Shown piece after piece: positions 44,572 to 53,806 of a stretch of DNA of 64,000 bases. The position numbers were made by a program, and so were the translations under genes. The notes below the pieces were generated by a model that saw only the letters and a program-made list of their open reading frames with translations, did no database searches and was not told the DNA's origin. Each line of letters opens with the position of its first letter. The first letter of the stretch is position 1. The DNA comes from Sphingobacterium paucimobilis HER1398 (lineage in GTDB: Bacteria; Bacteroidota; Bacteroidia; Sphingobacteriales; Sphingobacteriaceae). The stretch covers positions 124,001-188,000 of the forward strand of contig NZ_ATDL01000021.1 of the NCBI RefSeq assembly GCF_000416985.1, in the 5' to 3' direction.

Positions 44572-45036
44572 ATGGACAATCTATCACTTACTGTTAAAGA
44601 GCGTATATTGCTGATTGCAGGACACGCGAAGATGAGCAAAATTGAGTTTTTTAAGGACCTGGGGATGTCCTATGCTAATTTTAAAGGTGAGCAGAAGAAA
44701 TCAGGTTTGAGTTCGGATGCGTTATTGAAAGTATTTTCTAAGTATCCTGAAATAAATCCATCATGGCTATTGCTTGGCGAAGGCGAGATGGTACGTAACC
44801 AATCGAGGAAAGAAGCTATTGTTGACGTCACGGAATCAGCGCAACAGGGACAAAAAATGATCGGTGCCGAAATGTCATTTGTAGGGATACAGACCCAACT
44901 TATCAAGGAGTTTAAAACACTTTTGAAGTTAGTTACCGAGCAGACATTATATATTATGGAACTGGAGAAGAGAGTGGAAATACTCGAGAAGAAGGGAAAG
45001 GACGAGAAAAAGAAGAAAAAGAAAAAGAAAAAGTAA
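44572..45036 (+). CDS. HTH regulator paralogue with coiled coil and poly-lysine tail
   Basis: 154 residues. Same layout as its upstream neighbour: HTH (KERILLIAGHAKMSKIEFFKDLGMSYANFKGEQKKSGLSSDALLKVFSKYPEINPSWLLLGEGEM) then a coiled coil (LIKEFKTLLKLVTEQTLYIMELEKRVEILEKKG) and an unusual end of nine consecutive lysines. The tail is coded by an A-rich run of AAG/AAA codons (about 45003-45033). Paralogous to 44136-44552 by the WLL-x-G-x-GEM string; the pair probably arose by duplication and shares one transcript. Confidence 0.83.
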   Translation: MDNLSLTVKERILLIAGHAKMSKIEFFKDLGMSYANFKGEQKKSGLSSDALLKVFSKYPEINPSWLLLGEGEMVRNQSRKEAIVDVTESAQQGQKMIGAEMSFVGIQTQLIKEFKTLLKLVTEQTLYIMELEKRVEILEKKGKDEKKKKKKKKK

Positions 45037-45062
45037 AGATCGGCAGGCTCGCCGATAATCGG

Positions 45063-46295
45063 ATGATGCGTATCAGTAAAAGAATTTTTGCAGGAATGGT
45101 AACCTGCGTATTGGCTGTGTTTTTAGGAAATGCACAGACTAAAGAATGGAGGCCGGTATATACTTCGAAATGGGATCACCTGCTGTCTTCACCGGACAAT
45201 AAAAACTCCATATTAGGTGTCCTTTGTACCGAAGCATCGATTACGGTGCTGGATTCGACACGTACGCATTACAAAATCAGGGTCAGCAATGGCGATGTAG
45301 GCTATATAGCCAAGCAGCCGCTGGATACGCGGATGTTCAGTAAGACGTCTGCTGGTGAGCCGGCTCAGTATTTCTACCGGGGACCTGAAGGTCAGCAGGG
45401 GCCGCACCTCTATGTGCAGGTGGCCGAACTGCGTGTGCGTAATCAGCCTTCGACCGAAGGTAAGATCGTACGTAAGGCTAGGCTCAATGAACATACTTTG
45501 TTGGATTATTATCCACTGTATAATGATGGATGGGTATATATAGGTGATCATTTTCATGAACAGCCGGAGTATATACAGGCCAAGTACCTGGGAATGGAAC
45601 TGACCTATTCAGAACTTTTGAAAGCGTATCTGAAAGTTAAAGATAAGGATATCACAGAAGAACTGAATGCGGCTAGCCGTCTGCGTGAAATCGGATGGTC
45701 GAGCAACAAAGCAGATATGTTGCAGGCGCTACGTTATTACAAAGAGTCTTGGGAGCGATCGGGACAGGCTAACCCCAAGGTGGATATCGAGTTTGAGCTC
45801 CTTCTAGCCTCTAAGCTCGAGAATCTGGACTATGAGGTTTATGAAAAGGAAATGCGTAAGCTTTCTATGTACTACCTAATACATGGCAGAAGGCTTTGGG
45901 ATGGTAAGATTTCCGAAAGGGAAGCGGCTGATCTGAATCTGAAAAAAGTTAAAGATATTCCCGATTCACCGGAATGCGGTTGGGAACCGTTGTTCTTCTA
46001 CCGATCGGCAGATTTGATTCTGGCATTTGAAGAGAATTATCCTGCAAAGAACAAAATGGTGGGTTCGGTGTATTCGATTAACTTTGCGGAGCAGCATGCT
46101 TTGGTGCTTGGAAAGGAAATTATAGATGGCAGCTATAGCGAGAAAGATTTCGTGACTAAATTTGGACATCTCCTGACGGTAGATTGGGCTGCGAACCCCC
46201 ACTATTACCGTATCGCCAATGGGGATGCAGGCTTCTTTGCCATCACCTTCAAAAATGGTCTGCCTGTAACCTTCGAGTCGGTATATTACTGTTAA
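45063..46295 (+). CDS. Exported protein with two bacterial SH3-like domains
   Basis: 410 residues with a signal peptide (RIFAGMVTCVLAVFLGNAQ). Two SH3b-like segments: ILGVLCTEASITVLDSTRTHYKIRVSNGDVGYI (about residues 50-83) and LYVQVAELRVRNQPSTEGKIVRKARLNEHTLLDYYP... GWVYIGDHFHEQPEYIQAKYLG (about 115-178). The remaining 230 residues are unrecognised, with helical repeats resembling TPR-like structure (KADMLQALRYYKESWERSG). Begins 26 bases after the HTH pair; could belong to their transcript. Probably periplasmic or surface exposed; target of SH3b not known. Confidence 0.78.
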   Translation: MMRISKRIFAGMVTCVLAVFLGNAQTKEWRPVYTSKWDHLLSSPDNKNSILGVLCTEASITVLDSTRTHYKIRVSNGDVGYIAKQPLDTRMFSKTSAGEPAQYFYRGPEGQQGPHLYVQVAELRVRNQPSTEGKIVRKARLNEHTLLDYYPLYNDGWVYIGDHFHEQPEYIQAKYLGMELTYSELLKAYLKVKDKDITEELNAASRLREIGWSSNKADMLQALRYYKESWERSGQANPKVDIEFELLLASKLENLDYEVYEKEMRKLSMYYLIHGRRLWDGKISEREAADLNLKKVKDIPDSPECGWEPLFFYRSADLILAFEENYPAKNKMVGSVYSINFAEQHALVLGKEIIDGSYSEKDFVTKFGHLLTVDWAANPHYYRIANGDAGFFAITFKNGLPVTFESVYYC

Positions 46296-46451
46296 GGGAA
46301 GTTGAATAGCCCTATTGGTTATCAGTAAAGATTCTTGTGTGCCTTTGCAGATTTGATAATCAGATGCTTGAAATCGATAAAAAATTTATAATTTGGCATG
46401 TCTTGGAAACATTCTCCGAGTTCAGTTTTTGAAAATCTTAATTGATTGGGC

Positions 46452-46973
46452 ATGTCGGGAATAGAAACGCTTTTCAAAGAGTATTTTGTACGGTTGACGG
46501 TTTATGCGTACCCCTTCGTAGACTCTGAAGAAGTCGCTAAAGATATAGTACAAGAAGCGTTTATTGTCTTAATGGATAGAACGGATATTCTTGCTCGTCC
46601 TGAGCGGGTTATCAAAAGCTTTCTGTATAGTACCGTCAAAAACCAATGCCTAAATTATAAGCGAAGACAAGCCACTGCAGAGAAGATACATGTTGAGTTG
46701 AAGGGAGAGGAGGAGAGTGAAACAGATCAACTCACTGATTTAATCCGTGCCGAAATAATAGGGGTTCTTCACAATGAACTTTCTACATTGCCCGATAAAT
46801 GCCAGCACGTATGTAAACTCATCTATTTTGATGGAAAGAAATATGAAGAGGTTGCTAGGTTGTTGAATATAAGTCTAAATACAGTAAAGAGCCAACGGCA
46901 GCGGGCCCTCCGCCTGTTGAAAAGCAAACTTCTTCTTTATCTTGTTGCTTTCTTAAAAATTTTATTTATCTAA
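46452..46973 (+). CDS. ECF RNA polymerase sigma factor (FecI type), locus II
   Basis: 173 residues from ATG 46452 (a TTG at 46446 extends by two codons only). Region 2: YPFVDSEEVAKDIVQEAFIVLMDR; region 4: LPDKCQHVCKLIYFDGKKYEEVARLLNISLNTVKSQRQRALRLLKSKL. Followed after about 85 bases by a FecR gene and then SusC/SusD, forming uptake locus II. Confidence 0.93.
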   Translation: MSGIETLFKEYFVRLTVYAYPFVDSEEVAKDIVQEAFIVLMDRTDILARPERVIKSFLYSTVKNQCLNYKRRQATAEKIHVELKGEEESETDQLTDLIRAEIIGVLHNELSTLPDKCQHVCKLIYFDGKKYEEVARLLNISLNTVKSQRQRALRLLKSKLLLYLVAFLKILFI

Positions 46974-47057
46974 TAGTCAGTTTGTTGAAGTTTTATTGTG
47001 AATAAGATAAACTTTCGCTCACCCTTTTTTGATTTTCAAGTTACTTAGTTACAAATT

Positions 47058-48182
47058 ATGATAGAAACCGATAAAATTATATTTGCCGAGCTTGCCTCTA
47101 TGTTGGTTGCAGGTGATAGTCTAAATGCTGAACAAGAAGAATTGTTGAGCAGCTTACTGGAAAAATATCCAGCGGGCAAGGCCTATCTGCAGCATATAGT
47201 GGAAAAAGGGGCAATCGAAACTCCAGTGGATTTAAGGAATATAGATTCCGATAACGAATGGGAGCGGTTTCAAACGGCTGTTTCTAAAGAGGTAAAGCCC
47301 TCTGCTGTTTTCCAATCCTATTGGAAGATGTATACATCTGTGGCTGCAGCACTGGTTGCTGTTTTACTATTGGGACTGTGGTGGTATACCAGCAGTGAGC
47401 AGCTCAGCTATATTGTTGAAGATAAGGTTTACGGGCAAAAAAATGACGTCCTCCCCAATGACGAACAAGCAATCTTTGAGGTCGATGGTAAGCTTTTTCA
47501 ACGGCTGGGAAGGAAGGAGCTGGGACAGCGGCCGAGCACGCCGGATGCAGGTAACCGTAGACATAAGATTATTACACCGACTCGATCATCGTATTCTATT
47601 GTCTTATTGGATGGGACCAAAGTATGGCTTAGTCCAGAATCTGAAGTCGAATATTCAGCAGCATTTTCTTCGGCAGAGCGTCGGATAAGGCTCAAAGGAG
47701 AGGCTTTTTTCGAGGTCGCTAAAGACACAGTGCGACCTTTTATCGTAGAGGTAGACGGCTTGCAAGTACGTGCTCTGGGGACAGCTTTTTCGGTCAATAA
47801 TTATGATAATAAAGAACCACAGGTATTGTTGACAGAAGGACGACTGCAGTTGACAGCCGAACATGGTGAGGCGGTTATAGAAGCGGGATATCAGGCAGAT
47901 GTAATCGAGGGAAAACTGCATGCTGGGGTATCAAGCCATCTAGAGGACGCGCTGGGTATAAAAGATGGATTCTTTAATTTCAATAATAAGGATATCGAAA
48001 CGATTCTGGAAGAGGTGAAACGATGGTATGGTGTGGATCTGGATGTCGAACGTAAACTGGAGCAGAAAAGATACTCGGGTAGTATCGAACGTAATGTGAC
48101 GCTCGGGAGAGTGTGTGCTGTGCTGAAAGACCTTACTGGATATCAGTATCTAATAGATGGGAATAAACTAATTGTAAGATAA
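47058..48182 (+). CDS. FecR-family anti-sigma factor, locus II
   Basis: 374 residues. Membrane segment near residues 97-113 (TSVAAALVAVLLLGLWWY). FecR domain: IITPTRSSYSIVLLDGTKVWLSPESEVEYSAAFSSAERRIRLKGEAFFEVAKDTVRPFIVEVDGLQVRALGTAFSVNNY, and C-terminal FFNFNNKDIETILEEVKRWYGVDLDVE. Pairs with the upstream sigma factor. Confidence 0.93.
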   Translation: MIETDKIIFAELASMLVAGDSLNAEQEELLSSLLEKYPAGKAYLQHIVEKGAIETPVDLRNIDSDNEWERFQTAVSKEVKPSAVFQSYWKMYTSVAAALVAVLLLGLWWYTSSEQLSYIVEDKVYGQKNDVLPNDEQAIFEVDGKLFQRLGRKELGQRPSTPDAGNRRHKIITPTRSSYSIVLLDGTKVWLSPESEVEYSAAFSSAERRIRLKGEAFFEVAKDTVRPFIVEVDGLQVRALGTAFSVNNYDNKEPQVLLTEGRLQLTAEHGEAVIEAGYQADVIEGKLHAGVSSHLEDALGIKDGFFNFNNKDIETILEEVKRWYGVDLDVERKLEQKRYSGSIERNVTLGRVCAVLKDLTGYQYLIDGNKLIVR

Positions 48183-48315
48183 TAAACCTAAAACATGGAG
48201 GGCGCTATATGAGATAGAAAACACTACCGATTGAAAAACTAAGCGAAGGTACTGCCATACCTCCGCTAAAGATGAATTCAAATTTGTTATAAACCATTAA
48301 ATTCTTTACAAATTT

Positions 48316-51300
48316 ATGAATATTAAAAAATATTCAAAAATCGACGTGTCCCTGACCAAGAGGGAAAGACGGTTTTTGAAAACGCTGATTAAGATGAAAT
48401 TGACAGGTTTAATTTTAGTAACCTCAATGTTCACTAGCTTCGCTACGACCAATGGTCAGGTAACGTTAAATGTTAAAAACGGTAAAGTTGAGCAGGTTTT
48501 GGGTGCAATATCCAAACAGACAGGGGTACGTTTTGTGTATGAGCACGGATTGTTGGCTGCCGAGCGAACTTCCGTAAGCGTTAAGGATGAAACCTTGGAC
48601 CAGTCGCTTCTGAAGGTATTGGGCGAACGTAACTTGATCTTTACCATACACGATAACACAGTAGTGATAAAAAGAGATGAACGGTCGACTGCTACTACTA
48701 AGTTGCAGAAGCCGATCTCTGGCCGTGTAGTGGATGCTCAGGGCAACCCGATATCTGGAGCTACGGTAGCCATACAGGGAGGCAAGTCGACGGCCTCTTC
48801 TGTAACAGGTGATTTTGCTGTGGCTGGTAAGCTGGGGGATGTTATTGAGGTACGGTACTTTGGGTTTAAGACGCAGCTTGTGACTGTAGATAAGATGGAT
48901 GGGGTGCAGATTACCCTGGAAGAAGAGATCGATGCTTTGGATGAAGTGGTCGTGGTGGGGTACGGACGGCAGCGTAAAGCTAACTTGACAGGTCCGATAA
49001 GTTCGGTAAATGCGGATCAACTGAAGAATATCGCGCCGTCGAATCTGTCAAATACACTGGCTGGACGTGCACCTGGTGTAAATGTGACCAACACATCGGG
49101 AATGGCTGGCGCATCATCAAGCCTGCGTATACGGGGCAGTTTTGCGGAACCTCTGTATGTTATCGATGGTATCGTGAGGGATAAGGCTGCTTTTGATGCG
49201 CTCGAAGCGAATGAAGTGGATCAGATGAGTTTCTTGAAAGATGCGGCAACGGCCGCTGTATATGGAACGAGAGCGGGTAATGGGGTTGTTGTCGTGACGA
49301 CTAAAAAGGGGACGAATCAAGCGCCGGTATTCAATGTGCAGAGTAGTTATAACTTCAGTGCGCCCACACAGACGTTGCTAGCGGACATTACGACTGCTGC
49401 CGATGAGCTGACCTATCAAAATAGGGTTGCTCAGTTTAACTGGGAGCAGGGGGATCGTAAGAATCCTTTTGTCGCACCGAATGGAAAGGAAGAGTTTGAC
49501 TACTTTCTGGACAAGAAATATAGTGTCAATGATGTGATATGGCGTAATCCTTTCAGTCACCGACAGTCTATCTCAGTGAATGGTGGGGGCGATAAAATCA
49601 CCTATTATAATCTGGTGAGCTATCGTAAAGAACTGGGATCCTATAAGACATTGGAGCATGAAAAGTTCAATCTGCGAAGCAATATCAGTGCGCAGCTTTC
49701 GGATGACTTTAGTGTGGATGTGAATGTTGCCATGAACCAGACGAATTCTGATCGTTTCTTTTGGCCGTTTAGTACGTCGGCTGATGATGACGATTTTGAT
49801 GTGGCAGATTTTTATCGGGTGACGTTCAACTGGCCGAAGATGTATCCGTTTTATCTAAATGCTGATGGAACACCAAGCAATACGCCTACCGAATATCCGG
49901 TGCAGACACCGATGGGGTCTTGGCAGGCTTGGAATGTGATCGATCAGGTTATTGGAGATCGCTACGTTAATCGTAAAGTCAGACAGGTGAATCCGATTCT
50001 TACGCTGAATTATAAGTTGGATAAATTGATCGAAGGATTGTCAACAAAAGTGGTTGGTTCGTACGTCGCGGAAGACTATATGAAAAAACAGTTTATGACA
50101 TTCCAGAAGAACTATACTTTTACTTCTTTAGATCCTAACGGAAATAGATTTATTCCAGCTCCGCCTTCGGAGGATAAAATCAATGTATTCACCTTCAGTC
50201 AGGCGCAGCCTTTTATGGATTACACACCAGAGCGAACCTGGCAATATCAGGTCAACTGGTTTTTGAACTATAGCCGTAAATTTAATAAACATGGTATCGA
50301 TGCCGTATTGGTATATGAGCAGTTCAAGGAGGGCGGCACTTTTATCAATTCTCGCGCAGAGAGCCCGATTGTAAGTTTAGATCAGATGTTTATCTATCCA
50401 ACGGATCGTAATTTTAGGTCGACGACGGCAAAAGAAACAGTGGATTCGCGCAGAGGGATAATTGGACGTGCAAATTATAACTTTGCCGATCGATATATTG
50501 CAGAGTTTTCTTTTAGATATGACGGTTCGCCATTATTTCCAAATGACAAGCGTTGGGGATTTTTTCCATCCATGTCGGCAGCTTGGCGTGTGTCGGAAGA
50601 AAGCTTCTTTGCTGATTTAAAAAATACGGTGAATGACCTGAAACTGCGAGCTTCTTATGGTTCGACGGGGAATGATTTGAATGTTGAGGCTAAGCGAATT
50701 GGACAGTTCCTGTATCGGGAGAAGTATACGCCAAGTGGTGGCTCTGTATTCGGAGACCGTTATTACAACGGGATTGCTTATGGAAATAATCCGACGCAAA
50801 ATCTGACCTGGACGACTTCTAAAAGTTATAACCTCGGGATAGATTTTGCGATGTTAAACAGTAGGCTTAGCGGTTCATTGGATGGATTTGTGCGTAAGGA
50901 GACCGATATTCTCGGTCGTAGGCAGAATGCTTTGCCGGACACGTATGGGCGTGAACTGGCACCTGAAAACTATGCGGCCCGGAGTTATCGAGGTGGGGAA
51001 GTATCACTGAATTGGAATGACCGGATTGGTGAGGTATCCTATGGTATCACAGCAAACATGGGCTATGCAAAAGATAGGTGGGATATCTATGATGAGGAGC
51101 CTTCTTATGGGGCCGGTGGTGTTCAAAATTTCAGATCTAGAGTGGGTCGTGCGGAGAATAGAATCGTGGGACTCGAGGCTGTGGACATCGTACGTACCCA
51201 AGAACAATTGGACGCACTGAAAACACAGGGATTTAAAACATATGGAAGGGATCCTTACCTGGGAATGATCCTGTACAAAGATCAGCGCGGGTCAAATTAC

Positions 51301-51849
51301 TCGGGCGGACCAGACGGAAAGATTGATGACAATGATATGGTCTTATTGTCTGAAAATAATACACCACGGATCAACTATGGCTTTGGTCTGAATGGGTCGT
51401 GGAAAGGAATCTCGGTGTCGGCATTGTTCCAAGGGGTATTGGCTTATGATCGTATTATCAGTAATCTGGATGGGCCTGGTATGCGTCAGCATGGAGGTGG
51501 GTTTAGACCGTACTATCCGATATGGGCAGATGATGTATGGACTGCCGAAAATCCAGGAGCCAAATATCCGCGTGCGGTAGGTGCCAATTGGGTCGAATCA
51601 GGAACTAATGCTTCTTCTTTCTGGATCCGTAATGGGGCTTATCTTCGTCTTCGTGATTTGAATGTCTCTTATAGTCTACCTCTGGCAATAACAGATCGTA
51701 TGAAGATTAAAGGGGTGAATGTTTTCTTTAATGGGACGAATCTATTCGTCTTCTCTAAGATGACCGAATTCCACGATCCGGAGCAGAAAATGTATGATTC
51801 TTATCCGGTCATGAAAACGTATGCGGTAGGTATTGATGTTAAATTTTAA
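48316..51849 (+). CDS. SusC/RagA TonB-linked outer-membrane transporter with STN domain, locus II
   Basis: 1177 residues. Long basic N-terminus then signal peptide (an alternative ATG at 48394, MKLTGLILVTSMFTSF, gives a conventional signal peptide). STN domain about 48-115 (VTLNVKNGKVEQVLGAISKQTGVRFVYEHGLL), carboxypeptidase-like domain (PISGRVVDAQGNPISGATVAIQ), then the classical plug start EVVVVGYGRQRKANLTGPISSV, SLRIRGSFAEPLYVIDGIVRD and FLKDAATAAVYGTRAGNGVVVVTTKKG, and the barrel ending in VDVKF. Forms the import pore with the SusD encoded 12 bases downstream. Confidence 0.96.
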   Translation: MNIKKYSKIDVSLTKRERRFLKTLIKMKLTGLILVTSMFTSFATTNGQVTLNVKNGKVEQVLGAISKQTGVRFVYEHGLLAAERTSVSVKDETLDQSLLKVLGERNLIFTIHDNTVVIKRDERSTATTKLQKPISGRVVDAQGNPISGATVAIQGGKSTASSVTGDFAVAGKLGDVIEVRYFGFKTQLVTVDKMDGVQITLEEEIDALDEVVVVGYGRQRKANLTGPISSVNADQLKNIAPSNLSNTLAGRAPGVNVTNTSGMAGASSSLRIRGSFAEPLYVIDGIVRDKAAFDALEANEVDQMSFLKDAATAAVYGTRAGNGVVVVTTKKGTNQAPVFNVQSSYNFSAPTQTLLADITTAADELTYQNRVAQFNWEQGDRKNPFVAPNGKEEFDYFLDKKYSVNDVIWRNPFSHRQSISVNGGGDKITYYNLVSYRKELGSYKTLEHEKFNLRSNISAQLSDDFSVDVNVAMNQTNSDRFFWPFSTSADDDDFDVADFYRVTFNWPKMYPFYLNADGTPSNTPTEYPVQTPMGSWQAWNVIDQVIGDRYVNRKVRQVNPILTLNYKLDKLIEGLSTKVVGSYVAEDYMKKQFMTFQKNYTFTSLDPNGNRFIPAPPSEDKINVFTFSQAQPFMDYTPERTWQYQVNWFLNYSRKFNKHGIDAVLVYEQFKEGGTFINSRAESPIVSLDQMFIYPTDRNFRSTTAKETVDSRRGIIGRANYNFADRYIAEFSFRYDGSPLFPNDKRWGFFPSMSAAWRVSEESFFADLKNTVNDLKLRASYGSTGNDLNVEAKRIGQFLYREKYTPSGGSVFGDRYYNGIAYGNNPTQNLTWTTSKSYNLGIDFAMLNSRLSGSLDGFVRKETDILGRRQNALPDTYGRELAPENYAARSYRGGEVSLNWNDRIGEVSYGITANMGYAKDRWDIYDEEPSYGAGGVQNFRSRVGRAENRIVGLEAVDIVRTQEQLDALKTQGFKTYGRDPYLGMILYKDQRGSNYSGGPDGKIDDNDMVLLSENNTPRINYGFGLNGSWKGISVSALFQGVLAYDRIISNLDGPGMRQHGGGFRPYYPIWADDVWTAENPGAKYPRAVGANWVESGTNASSFWIRNGAYLRLRDLNVSYSLPLAITDRMKIKGVNVFFNGTNLFVFSKMTEFHDPEQKMYDSYPVMKTYAVGIDVKF

Positions 51850-51861
51850 ATGTGAACGACA

Positions 51862-53631
51862 ATGAAGAAGATATTTTATATAATTATAGCATCGTTTCTA
51901 ACTATTGCCTCTTGTAAAAATGTACTCGATATTGATGACTTGAACTCGCTGGATGAGGATAAGGTATGGAATGATCCGAATCTTGTGAATGCCTACTTGG
52001 CCAATCTGTATGGGGTTTTTGGTAATTGGTCAGTTAGTGCGGATAGGTATTCGGAGCAATTGATCGGAATTAATTTCCCCTTGGATGCGGTGACCGTAAA
52101 TGATACCACATTCAAGTCTTGGAACTATACTAATATACGTAAAATTAATACGGCTATTCATAAGATCAATGAGGGGACGGGACTGGTTGCGGAGGTGAAG
52201 AATGACGCCTTGGGACAGTTGCTTTTTATGCGGGCATACCTGTATTTTGATATGGTGAAGCATCATGGTGGGGTTCCCTATATTACCACACCTCAGGATC
52301 GCTCTAAGGATGACCTACAGGTCACCCGTAACAGTACCAAAGAATGTTTTGATCTGATGATCAAAGACCTGGATGAGGCTACGGCCCTGTTGCCGAAAGT
52401 AATTGCCAAAAGCAGTGATAACTATGGGAAAATTGACGGTAACTTTGCGATAGCTTTTAAAGCTAAGGTACTGTTGTATAAGGCGTCTCCGCAGTTCAAT
52501 CCCAGTAACCCTTTCGGGAATGCTTATTGGGCAGAAGCCTATACTGCCAATAAAGCGGCTTATGATCGTTTGAAGGCTGACGGCTATGCGTTGACGCCAG
52601 ATTATCAGAATATTGCCTTACAGGAGAAGGGACCCGAAGTCGTATTTGCAGTAATCAACAAGTATCCAAATAAAGTGGCCAATTGGGATAATGGGGTACG
52701 CCCAGGGTCAGAAAGTAGGGGGCCGGCGGCAGCTGTGCCTTCTTGGGAATTTGTGAAAGCTTTTCCGATGAAGGATGGCAAGTTGTACAATGACCCTACG
52801 AGTACCTATTTTAAAACAGATGAACAGTTTTTACAGTCGTATTGGGAGAATAGAGATCCCCGTTTTGATAAGTCCATTGTCTGGAACGGTAAGATCTATG
52901 AAGTGTCGGGCAAGGCAGGCAAGCGTCAGTATACTTCGGTAGGCGTGGCTCCAGCACTGGATGACTTTGGTGTGAATCCAAAGGCCAATACGCCGTCAGA
53001 GAACCTGAATAGATATAGTGGCTTTTTTATCCTCAAGAACTCCAAGTTATCGCTGAAACAGACGGAGGTGCAGACGCAGTATGACGTGGATTATGTGGTA
53101 ATGCGTTTTGCTGAGGTCATGTTGAACTATGCAGAAGCGGCCAATGAGACTGGTGACTTCAATACTGCAATGGATATTTTGAAAGAAATACGGATGCGTG
53201 CAGGAATAGAGGTTGGTAATGATGGCTTGTACGGAATAAAAGCAGTTGACAAGGCTGATCTTAGAGATGCAATCTTGGCAGAAAGAAATATTGAGTTCTG
53301 TTTTGAGGGACATCGATTCTGGGATCTGAGAAGAATGAGGAGATTGGACGTGCTGCATAATAAGACAAAATACGGGGTGGAAGCGATCGCCATCAATACG
53401 GACGGAACAGAAATGGATCTGACGGTTGCGGGAGGACTGGCTAAAACCTATCAACTGCAGGAGAATCAGTTTAAATATGTCCTGAGACAGGTACCTAACA
53501 CCGGAGCAAAGGAGAATATCGTACCAGACAGTTATTACTTCTTTCCTATTTTACAGACATCGATTGATAAAAATCCCAAATTGTTGCAAAACAAAGATTG
53601 GGGAGGAACTTTTAATCCTACATTGGAATAA
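51862..53631 (+). CDS. SusD/RagB nutrient-binding lipoprotein, locus II
   Basis: 589 residues. Lipoprotein signal MKKIFYIIIASFLTIASC. SusD features: NVLDIDDLNSLDEDKVWNDPNLVNAYLANLYGVF, LLFMRAYLYFDMVKHHGGVPYI, DYVVMRFAEVMLNYAEAANETGDFNTAMDILKEIRMRAGI, and the C-terminal DAILAERNIEFCFEGHRFWDLRRMRR. Normal length for the family. Operon partner of SusC 12 bases upstream, closed by a terminator. Confidence 0.96.
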   Translation: MKKIFYIIIASFLTIASCKNVLDIDDLNSLDEDKVWNDPNLVNAYLANLYGVFGNWSVSADRYSEQLIGINFPLDAVTVNDTTFKSWNYTNIRKINTAIHKINEGTGLVAEVKNDALGQLLFMRAYLYFDMVKHHGGVPYITTPQDRSKDDLQVTRNSTKECFDLMIKDLDEATALLPKVIAKSSDNYGKIDGNFAIAFKAKVLLYKASPQFNPSNPFGNAYWAEAYTANKAAYDRLKADGYALTPDYQNIALQEKGPEVVFAVINKYPNKVANWDNGVRPGSESRGPAAAVPSWEFVKAFPMKDGKLYNDPTSTYFKTDEQFLQSYWENRDPRFDKSIVWNGKIYEVSGKAGKRQYTSVGVAPALDDFGVNPKANTPSENLNRYSGFFILKNSKLSLKQTEVQTQYDVDYVVMRFAEVMLNYAEAANETGDFNTAMDILKEIRMRAGIEVGNDGLYGIKAVDKADLRDAILAERNIEFCFEGHRFWDLRRMRRLDVLHNKTKYGVEAIAINTDGTEMDLTVAGGLAKTYQLQENQFKYVLRQVPNTGAKENIVPDSYYFFPILQTSIDKNPKLLQNKDWGGTFNPTLE

Positions 53632-53640
53632 CTGGTTCAA

Positions 53641-53671
53641 AATAAAGGCACCTCTCTGGGGTGCCTTTATT
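53641..53671 (+). terminator. Terminator of uptake locus II
   Basis: AATAAAGGCACC / GGTGCCTTTATT hairpin just after the SusD stop. Confidence 0.85.
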
Positions 53672-53750
53672 CATTGAAGGGAAAAGAGGGCTATTGAAGG
53701 AGGGGGGATGATAGGAAAGGTCTTTTTATTTTTTTAATAAAATGGAACAG

Positions 53751-53782
53751 AGGGGTAACAATCACGGAGTACTGTTGATATC
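53751..53782 (+). promoter_or_regulatory. Candidate ECF-type promoter of the 53807 lipoprotein
   Basis: AGGGGTAACA, 14 bases, TTGATATC. The same motif with identical spacing lies before the lipoprotein at 57427. GTAAC resembles the AAC-containing -35 of ECF sigma factors; no TAnnTTTG is present. Confidence 0.55.
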
Positions 53783-53806
53783 TAACTGAACCAACAATTA
53801 AATGAC

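Noticed and set aside
39174..46300. Integrated prophage or conjugative element
   Set aside because: HTH regulators look phage-like, but I found no integrase, relaxase, structural genes or attachment-site duplication.
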